From assembly GCA_028695895.1 (NCBI GenBank), contig JAQVIE010000042.1:1-8170 (forward strand): a stretch of DNA of 8,170 nt. Reading direction: 5' to 3'. The translations under genes were made by a program, and so were the position numbers. Position 1 is the first letter of the stretch, and each line of letters begins with the position of its first letter. The stretch is from Methanospirillum sp. GTDB taxonomy: Archaea > Halobacteriota > Methanomicrobia > Methanomicrobiales > Methanospirillaceae. The notes below the pieces were generated by a model that worked only from the letters and a program-made list of their open reading frames with translations, was not told where the DNA came from and ran no database searches. This document shows, in pieces, positions 5,273 to 8,170 of this stretch.

Positions 5273-6133
5273 ATGGACCTTTCTGCAGACCATATCAAGA
5301 CCCTTCACAAATATGAACTCCGCATTCTTCAGTCAATTGAGTACCTTATGAACCGGTACTCATGGGTTCCTGAAGAAGAACTGGTCCGCAACACCCGCCT
5401 TTCTGCTAATGAAGTCCATTTCAGGCTTTCAAAACTTATGAAAAAGGGCATGGTAAGATATTCACAGGTTCCATACCCCGGTTACTGCCTTGTTTTTAAT
5501 GGTTATGATACCATTGCAATAACTCACCTGGTGAAAAAAGGGATCATCAGTTCTCTTGGTGACTGTATAGGGGAAGGAAAGGAATCACGGGTGTATGAAG
5601 CACTTGGAACTGGTCCGATAATCCTTAAGCTACACCGGATAGGACAGAGATCATTTCAGACGGTGCGAAGAGGGAGAAGTTACCTTCCTGAAAAACAACA
5701 TTGTCCCTGGGTCTTTGCCTCACACTACTCAGCTGAACAGGAGTACCTGGCTTTAAACGCGCTTAAAAGCCATGTTAAGGTTCCAACACCGCTTTTCATG
5801 AACAGAAATGTCATTGCCATGGCATATATTGCAGGAGACCGTCTGGCAGACTGCTCCCTGGAAAATCCGAGGAAGGCTTTTGACGATATAATAGCCCAGG
5901 TCGGGATAGCTTACAGGCTTGGATATATCCATGGCGACCTTTCTGAATACAATGTCATGTTTGACGGGGAAGAGATCTGGATTATTGACTGGCCACAATG
6001 GGTTTCACCTGATCATGAGAACGCAGCTGAAATTCTGAACCATGATCTTGAGACCATCATAAAGTTCTTCCACCGGCGATACCGGTTCTCTTCTGATATG
6101 AATGAAGTCAGGAGTCTGGTGACCGGGTGCTGA
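5273..6133 (+). CDS. rio2: RIO2 serine/threonine protein kinase
   Basis: This 286-residue atypical kinase/ATPase of the RIO2 subfamily is known in eukaryotes for cytoplasmic maturation of the small ribosomal subunit and is near-universal in Archaea. Residues 1-90 form the diagnostic N-terminal winged helix (WVPEEELVRNTRLSANEVHFRL region). The kinase domain has the nucleotide loop GEGKESRVYEA (100-110) and catalytic Lys119 in ILKLHRIG. The flexible loop follows with QRSFQTVRRGRSYL, and the hinge region is IAMAYIAG. The catalytic loop is YIHGDLSEYN (218-227; Asp222, Asn227) and the metal-binding motif is IIDWPQ (Asp239), which acts as phospho-acceptor in studied RIO2 proteins. All key residues are present. 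The ATG lacks a ribosome site and follows an AT-rich element, suggesting leaderless translation. The 3' end overlaps the DUF460 gene by 7 bases. Confidence 0.97.
   Translation: MDLSADHIKTLHKYELRILQSIEYLMNRYSWVPEEELVRNTRLSANEVHFRLSKLMKKGMVRYSQVPYPGYCLVFNGYDTIAITHLVKKGIISSLGDCIGEGKESRVYEALGTGPIILKLHRIGQRSFQTVRRGRSYLPEKQHCPWVFASHYSAEQEYLALNALKSHVKVPTPLFMNRNVIAMAYIAGDRLADCSLENPRKAFDDIIAQVGIAYRLGYIHGDLSEYNVMFDGEEIWIIDWPQWVSPDHENAAEILNHDLETIIKFFHRRYRFSSDMNEVRSLVTGC
6118..6122 (+). promoter_or_regulatory. Internal Shine-Dalgarno site for the DUF460 gene
   Basis: GGTGA lies inside the end of the RIO2 reading frame, 4 bases before the GTG at 6127. It decides that start, which otherwise would be questionable because the codon is GTG and overlaps the upstream gene. 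The arrangement implies translational coupling within one mRNA. Confidence 0.65.
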
Positions 6134-8067
6134 TATTCGGAATAGATCTTATCACAGGTTCAGCCAGGTCACGAACTGTTCAGCCAAAATATGCACTGGT
6201 AATGTTAGAGAACGGTATCGTTTTAAAAGAACTTTCTGTCTCACTTCACCGGCTCATCAGGCTGATTCACAGGCATCGGCCTGACATACTTGCAATTGAC
6301 TCAGTTCAGGAGATTGCACCAAGAACCCAGGATTTATACCATTTTATTGAACAACTCCCATCAAAAACAAAGTTGGTTCTTGTAACTGGCGGTGACCGGC
6401 AAATGGGGCTTATACAGATCGCTGCAAGGTATAATCTCACTTTTAACCGGTTTGATCCCTTTGCAGAAGCTTGTGCAGCAGCTCAGGTTGCCGGTCATGG
6501 GGCAGGAGCACAGGTTGTAGCCTTTGAAAAAGAGACGGAGATTACAATAACCCGTAACAGGTCTCCTGGAAAGGGAGGATGGAGCCAGAACAGGTATGCA
6601 AGAAAGATCCACGGTAATGTGCTAAGACATGCAAGAGAGATAGAGCAGGATCTTCAAAATGAGGGACTTTCTTACTGGAAAAAAGAATACAAAGCTTTTG
6701 GTGGTGTTTCAAGGGTTACTTTTCATGTCAGGGAGGACAGGGACCGGATACCTGTATCATCCTCACGTGGAGGTGATGTCCAGATTAAGCTGTCAGGAAA
6801 AAGGCTTGATCGAATCCAGTACAGGCCATTATCAGCAAGGCCCAGGTACCTGATTGTCGGTATCGATCCAGGTACAACCATTGGGATTGCAATTCTTGAC
6901 CTGAACGGAGAACTGTTAAAACTCCAGAGTTCGCGGCAGATGACCATGGCCGATGTAATCGAGTTTATCTGGTCCATTGGAAAACCTGTTATCGTTGCAT
7001 CTGATGTTGTCCCGATGCCTTTTACCGTTGAAAAGATCCGTCGTGCTTTTCAGGCTGTTCCATATACACCCCGTCAGGACATTTCTGTTGAGACAAAGTA
7101 TGAAATTGCCGGTAAATTCGGGTACGGCAATGACCATGAAAGGGATGCCCTTACAGCAGCTGTTGAAGCCTGCAAATACTGGAGACATAAATTTTCAGGG
7201 ATAATAAAACGCGTCCCGCCAGGGGTGGATCTTGACGAGGTAAAGGCAGGGATTATCCGTGGCCTGTCACTTGAACAGATCCTTACAGTGAGAAAAAAAC
7301 CTGCCAGGGTAGCTGAAGAAAAGAAACCAGAGATAAGTCTTGACAGATCTGATGAACTGGTCAGGATGCTGGATGGAAAGGTAAAAGATCTCCGTGTCCT
7401 GGTGTCGGATCTACAACAGGAGATCTCTGATCTTAAAAAACAGAACAAATTATTATCTAAAAAGATCAGTGGAATGCAAAATGATCGGCAGAAAGGGATC
7501 AATGCCGAACCTGAGATTATTAAACGGGATCAGATCATTGCAAATCTTAAACGCCGGCTCAGGCAGGAAGAACGAAATAATAAGAAACTGCACAGACGAC
7601 TTAAACGGATAAAAGAAGCTGATGATAAAGAAAGGCAGGTTGGAACAATGGTAATCAAGGTACTTCCTGATCTCTCACGTGAGAGTTATCGTCTCCTCAC
7701 TGAAAGGACAGGCATCCATCCAGGTGATGTTCTTTATGTGAAATCTCTGGTCTCCTGGGGAAGGGGGATTGTACCTGAAATTGTCAAAAATGGTGTCAGG
7801 GCCGTCATCGTGAATGAAAAAGCAGTCGATAGTATCAGTAATGAGCTTATGGATGTTTTTTTGCATGAAAACCTGCCCTTTGTCCTCTCAAAAGATATGC
7901 AGATTCGGATAAAAGGAGACATTGGCACATGTGATGAAGAAAAGTTCAGGGATGCCCTTGAAGACTGGGCAGAAGAACATGAAAGATACATGAAAGGAAA
8001 AGGGGAGGAGATGCTGGATTCATTGATGAAAGAATACCTGGCAGAGCGGGAGAGAAAGGTAAAATAA
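6127..8067 (+). CDS. DUF460/COG2433 protein: RNase H-like nuclease with coiled coil
   Basis: This 646-residue archaeal protein belongs to the DUF460 family (COG2433, predicted RuvC/YqgF-like RNase H-fold nuclease); no function is established to my knowledge. Module 1 (1-175) starts LIFGIDLITG with Asp7, then LAIDSV (Asp58) and FDPFAEACAAA (Asp110, Glu114), followed by the family stretch RNRSPGKGGWSQNRYARKIH. Module 2 (241-355) repeats the plan: VGIDPGTTIGIAI (Asp247), VASDVVP (Asp293) and NDHERDALTAA (Asp336, Asp340), a full RuvC-like acidic set. Residues about 405-500 form a heptad-rich, highly basic coiled coil. Residues 505-600 are a small conserved alpha/beta domain, and the charged helix 603-646 ends the protein. 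The start is GTG, supported by GGTGA 4 bases upstream. It overlaps RIO2 by 7 bases and ends 2 bases before the next gene. A DNA or RNA processing role, possibly linked to ribosome maturation, is inference. Confidence 0.93.
   Translation: MLIFGIDLITGSARSRTVQPKYALVMLENGIVLKELSVSLHRLIRLIHRHRPDILAIDSVQEIAPRTQDLYHFIEQLPSKTKLVLVTGGDRQMGLIQIAARYNLTFNRFDPFAEACAAAQVAGHGAGAQVVAFEKETEITITRNRSPGKGGWSQNRYARKIHGNVLRHAREIEQDLQNEGLSYWKKEYKAFGGVSRVTFHVREDRDRIPVSSSRGGDVQIKLSGKRLDRIQYRPLSARPRYLIVGIDPGTTIGIAILDLNGELLKLQSSRQMTMADVIEFIWSIGKPVIVASDVVPMPFTVEKIRRAFQAVPYTPRQDISVETKYEIAGKFGYGNDHERDALTAAVEACKYWRHKFSGIIKRVPPGVDLDEVKAGIIRGLSLEQILTVRKKPARVAEEKKPEISLDRSDELVRMLDGKVKDLRVLVSDLQQEISDLKKQNKLLSKKISGMQNDRQKGINAEPEIIKRDQIIANLKRRLRQEERNNKKLHRRLKRIKEADDKERQVGTMVIKVLPDLSRESYRLLTERTGIHPGDVLYVKSLVSWGRGIVPEIVKNGVRAVIVNEKAVDSISNELMDVFLHENLPFVLSKDMQIRIKGDIGTCDEEKFRDALEDWAEEHERYMKGKGEEMLDSLMKEYLAERERKVK
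8056..8060 (+). promoter_or_regulatory. Shine-Dalgarno site for the ThiL-like gene
   Basis: AAGGT, within the last codons of the DUF460 gene, is 9 bases before the ATG at 8070. It supports that start and translation from the shared transcript. Confidence 0.45.
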
Positions 8068-8069
8068 AA

Positions 8070-8170
8070 ATGGATGACCGCACCCTTCTTGATATCATAA
8101 GGCCTGTGTGCGGGGAAGAAACCTGTTCTGATGATTGTGCAATCCTTTACCTTCCCTGCGCAATTCTTGT
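8070..8170 (+). CDS. thiL: Partial N-terminus, ThiL-like / AIR-synthase family protein
   Basis: Only the first 33 codons are inside the window; the gene runs off the right edge. The residues read as an opening helix (DDRTLLDIIRPVCG) followed by CSDDCAILYLP. The Asp21-Asp22 pair before a C-A-I-L strand matches the metal/ATP-binding GDDAAV motif that opens thiamine-monophosphate kinase (ThiL) and related PurM/AIR-synthase-fold kinases. ThiL would phosphorylate thiamine monophosphate to thiamine diphosphate. HypE-like or other AIR-synthase relatives remain possible on so few residues. The ATG lies 2 bases after the DUF460 stop with an AAGGT ribosome site, so it is the third gene of the RIO2 transcription unit. 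Confidence 0.6.
   Translation, partial: MDDRTLLDIIRPVCGEETCSDDCAILYLPCAIL

Noticed and set aside
7074..7502. 142-codon antisense frame inside the DUF460 gene, rich in Ser, Phe and Arg
   Set aside because: Its composition is that of the reverse complement of a Lys/Asp/Glu-rich coding sequence. It has no ribosome site or homology that I recognise.
1..8170. CRISPR array, insertion sequence, tRNA gene, toxin-antitoxin or defence cassette
   Set aside because: No regularly spaced repeats, transposase motifs, terminal inverted repeats, cloverleaf sequences or small paired toxin-like genes were seen. The content is ordinary archaeal chromosome.

Overview
The window is archaeal and most likely comes from a methanogenic euryarchaeon of the Methanomicrobia, probably Methanomicrobiales. 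The genus is inferred from gene content and cannot be proven here. Supporting genes are a cupin-type phosphoglucose isomerase, a RIO2 kinase with its N-terminal winged helix, a COG2433/DUF460 RNase H-fold protein and an archaeal NH3-dependent NAD+ synthetase. Supporting signals are GGTGA-type Shine-Dalgarno sites on some genes, and AT-rich box-A-like elements so close to other starts that leaderless transcripts are likely.

Layout, left to right. (1) 1-113 is a short AT-rich leader with a near-palindrome over the ribosome binding site. (2) 114-767 (+) encodes a transglutaminase-like cysteine-protease-fold protein with its C/H/D triad. (3) 777-1256 (-) encodes RlmH, a 23S rRNA pseudouridine methyltransferase. 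(4) 1348-1827 (+) encodes a BCP/PrxQ peroxiredoxin that lacks the usual resolving cysteine. (5) 1831-2775 (-) encodes an unrecognised 314-residue protein that appears to contain an internal duplication. (6) 2939-3643 (+) encodes cupin phosphoglucose isomerase. (7) 3628-4365 (-) encodes NadE, and 4413-5108 (-), just upstream of it on the same strand, encodes a TtuA/Ncs6-like tRNA-thiolation homologue whose PP-loop is destroyed. (8) 5273-6133 (+) encodes RIO2; 6127-8067 (+) encodes DUF460, with two tandem RNase H-like modules, a coiled coil and a conserved C-terminal domain; 8070 to the window edge (+) is the start of a ThiL-like/AIR-synthase-family gene. These three are tightly packed and probably form one operon.

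The genes are mainly housekeeping: rRNA modification, ribosome maturation, NAD and probably thiamine cofactor synthesis, gluconeogenesis and peroxide defence. They alternate in convergent and divergent pairs. Convergent gaps are 9 bp and 3 bp, and one pair overlaps by 16 bp, so no room exists for separate terminators. I see no mobile element, CRISPR array, tRNA or rRNA gene. No multi-gene defence or accessory system is evident. The best leads are the PP-loop-less TtuA/Ncs6 relative beside NadE, the twin RNase H-like modules of the DUF460 protein beside RIO2, and the duplicated unknown protein.
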